Source of the DNA: JBCCGI01 sp039029355
GTDB lineage: Bacteria > Planctomycetota > UBA1135 > GCA-002686595
NCBI GenBank assembly: GCA_039029355.1
Contig: JBCCGI010000029.1
Location: 1-64,000, forward strand
Direction of reading: 5' to 3'
Length of the DNA: 64,000 bases
Part shown: one piece after another, positions 63,025-64,000 of the stretch
Layout of the letters: the number at the start of each line of letters is the position of its first letter
Numbering within the stretch: the first letter of the stretch is position 1
Position numbers and translations under genes: made by a program
Notes under the pieces: generated by a model
Told to the model about the DNA's origin: nothing
Databases searched by the model: none
What the model saw: the letters and a program-made list of their open reading frames with translations, nothing else

Positions 63025-63787
63025 GTGAGGCCTCCGATTCGCCGCGCCGCAGGAAGGTGCGGACCTTGGGGTTCGTGCAGTGCTCGAGCAGCTCTTGCGG
63101 GTGTCCCTGGGCGATCATCGTGCGCTCCTCGGCGTCGAGGAAGATCGAATTGTTGCCGATCGAGAAGATGCTGGCCAGCTCGTGCGTCACCACGACGATG
63201 GTCGAGCCGAGGCTCTCGCGCAGCTCGAGGATCAGCTCGTCGAGCCGGCGCGAGCTGATCGGGTCGAGGCCGGCCGAGGGCTCGTCGAAGAAGAGGATCT
63301 CGGGGTCGAGCGCCATCGCCCGCGCCAGGCCGGCGCGCTTGCGCATCCCGCCGCTGATCTCCGAGGGATGGAAGTCCTCGAAGCCGGCGAGCCCGACCAG
63401 CGCGAGCTTCACCGAGGCGAGCTCGCGGATCTCGGCCCTGCTGAGGTCGGTGTACTCCTCGAGCGGCAGGCCGACGTTCTCGGCCAGGGTCATCGAGCTC
63501 CAGAGGGCGCCGCTCTGGAACAGCACGCCGAAGCGGCGCATCACCTGGACGCGCTCTTCCGGCTCGGCCTCCCAGAAGCTCATGCCGTCGTAGTGGATCG
63601 TCCCCGCGGCCGGCGACTTGAGCCCGATGAAGTGTCGCAGCAGCGTGCTCTTGCCGCAGCCCGAGTCGCCCATGATGACGAAGACGTCGCCGCGCCGGAT
63701 GTCGAAGCTGAGGTCGCGCTGGATGACGAAGTCGCCGTAGGCCATCGTCAGGCCGCGCACCTCGATCTGCGTCTCGCCCGGCTCCAT
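63017..63787 (-). CDS. mlaF: Mla ABC transporter ATP-binding protein
   Basis: This 256-residue ABC ATPase has Walker A MGDSGCGKSTLL, signature ISGGMRKRAGLARAMALDP and Walker B EILFFDEPSAGLD, plus the switch histidine VVVTHELASIF. The ATG at 63787 gives the usual ABC start (MEPGETQIEVRGLTMAYG). It energises retrograde or anterograde phospholipid traffic with the permease MlaE, whose stop lies 2 nt upstream. Confidence 0.93.
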   Translation of the reverse strand: MEPGETQIEVRGLTMAYGDFVIQRDLSFDIRRGDVFVIMGDSGCGKSTLLRHFIGLKSPAAGTIHYDGMSFWEAEPEERVQVMRRFGVLFQSGALWSSMTLAENVGLPLEEYTDLSRAEIRELASVKLALVGLAGFEDFHPSEISGGMRKRAGLARAMALDPEILFFDEPSAGLDPISSRRLDELILELRESLGSTIVVVTHELASIFSIGNNSIFLDAEERTMIAQGHPQELLEHCTNPKVRTFLRRGESEASHG

Positions 63788-63789
63788 GG

Positions 63790-64000
63790 CTAGATCCCCA
63801 GCGTCTCGAGCACGACCGCGAACACGGCCTCGGAAACGACGATCGCGACGATGCCGGTGACGACGGCGGAGGTGGCCGCGAGCCCGACCGCCGACGCGCT
63901 GCGGCCGCACTGCATCCCGCGCATGCAGCCGGCGACCGCGACGAGCACGCCGATCACGGCGGCCTTGATCAGCCCGACGCCGAAGTCGCCCAGGGAGGCC
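63790..64000 (-). CDS. mlaE: Mla permease MlaE, C-terminal part
   Basis: The last 69 residues of an MlaE-type permease are encoded up to the window edge: GDFGVGLIKAAVIGVLVAVA, then CMRGMQCGRSASAVGLAATS and AVVTGIVAIVVSEAVFAVVL, a hydrophobic end typical of MlaE. The N-terminal part lies beyond 64000. The gene order mlaE-mlaF-mlaD on the minus strand is the usual Mla operon. Confidence 0.9.
   Translation of the reverse strand, partial: ASLGDFGVGLIKAAVIGVLVAVAGCMRGMQCGRSASAVGLAATSAVVTGIVAIVVSEAVFAVVLETLGI

Overview
This is a very GC-rich bacterial window (roughly 70% G+C by eye) from a chromosome with a Gram-negative envelope. Evidence for the outer membrane is a TonB-dependent receptor with TonB, an Mla-type lipid transport operon, an RND efflux pump and several lipoproteins. 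The gene content points to Planctomycetota, possibly the Saltatorellus/Engelhardtia-like deep lineages: an ECF sigma factor overlapping a Ser/Thr kinase with a TPR sensor, long secreted FG-GAP/collagen-like, SBBP-repeat and beta-helix proteins, and a DUF4091 glycoside-hydrolase-like protein. The assignment is inferred from gene families, as there is no rRNA here.

Layout. 0-8 kb: thiD, tRNA-Gly, TonB receptor plus tonB, an orphan hydantoinase-A-like protein, and a methyltransferase/phospholipase-D pair joined by a Shine-Dalgarno-masking hairpin. 8-11 kb: a 9-nt minisatellite, then plsY-gpsA and a small membrane protein, tightly overlapped, and tRNA-Pro with a near-consensus promoter. 11-20 kb: an accessory stretch with a DUF418 membrane protein, a secreted trypsin-like/PA14 protein, and a LysR regulator divergent from a flavin reductase-monooxygenase pair. 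20-24 kb: Dps, a secreted beta-helix-like protein and the first VCBS-collagen protein. 24-31 kb: a caspase-like/serine beta-lactamase-like fusion, then a TetR regulator divergent from a heme-protein cluster (cytochrome P460, cupin-globin fusion, group III truncated globin), and an orphan MbtH-like protein. 31-38 kb: purE-purK, an S41 peptidase, an ArsR-SRPBCC pair and secreted proteins. 38-43 kb: an RND pump with its adaptor. 43-49 kb: large secreted proteins. 49-54.5 kb: a XylR/DmpR-type sigma-54 activator divergent from pirin, then the second VCBS-collagen protein. 54.5-58.6 kb: a PLP decarboxylase, LCAT-like lipase and sialidase-like lipoprotein with overlapping ends, closed by a ~166-bp palindromic MITE-like element. 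58.8-64 kb: kinase and ECF sigma factor, then mlaD-mlaF-mlaE (truncated by the window edge).

The most notable items are the divergent TetR/heme-protein locus, which looks like a nitric-oxide or hydroxylamine response module built around a back-to-back promoter, and the single polypeptide joining a caspase-like protease to a beta-lactamase-like hydrolase. Next are the palindromic element at 58568-58733, the two paralogous collagen-like surface proteins, and the translation-coupling hairpin at 6821-6843. Function is assigned from motifs only; no database searches were run.
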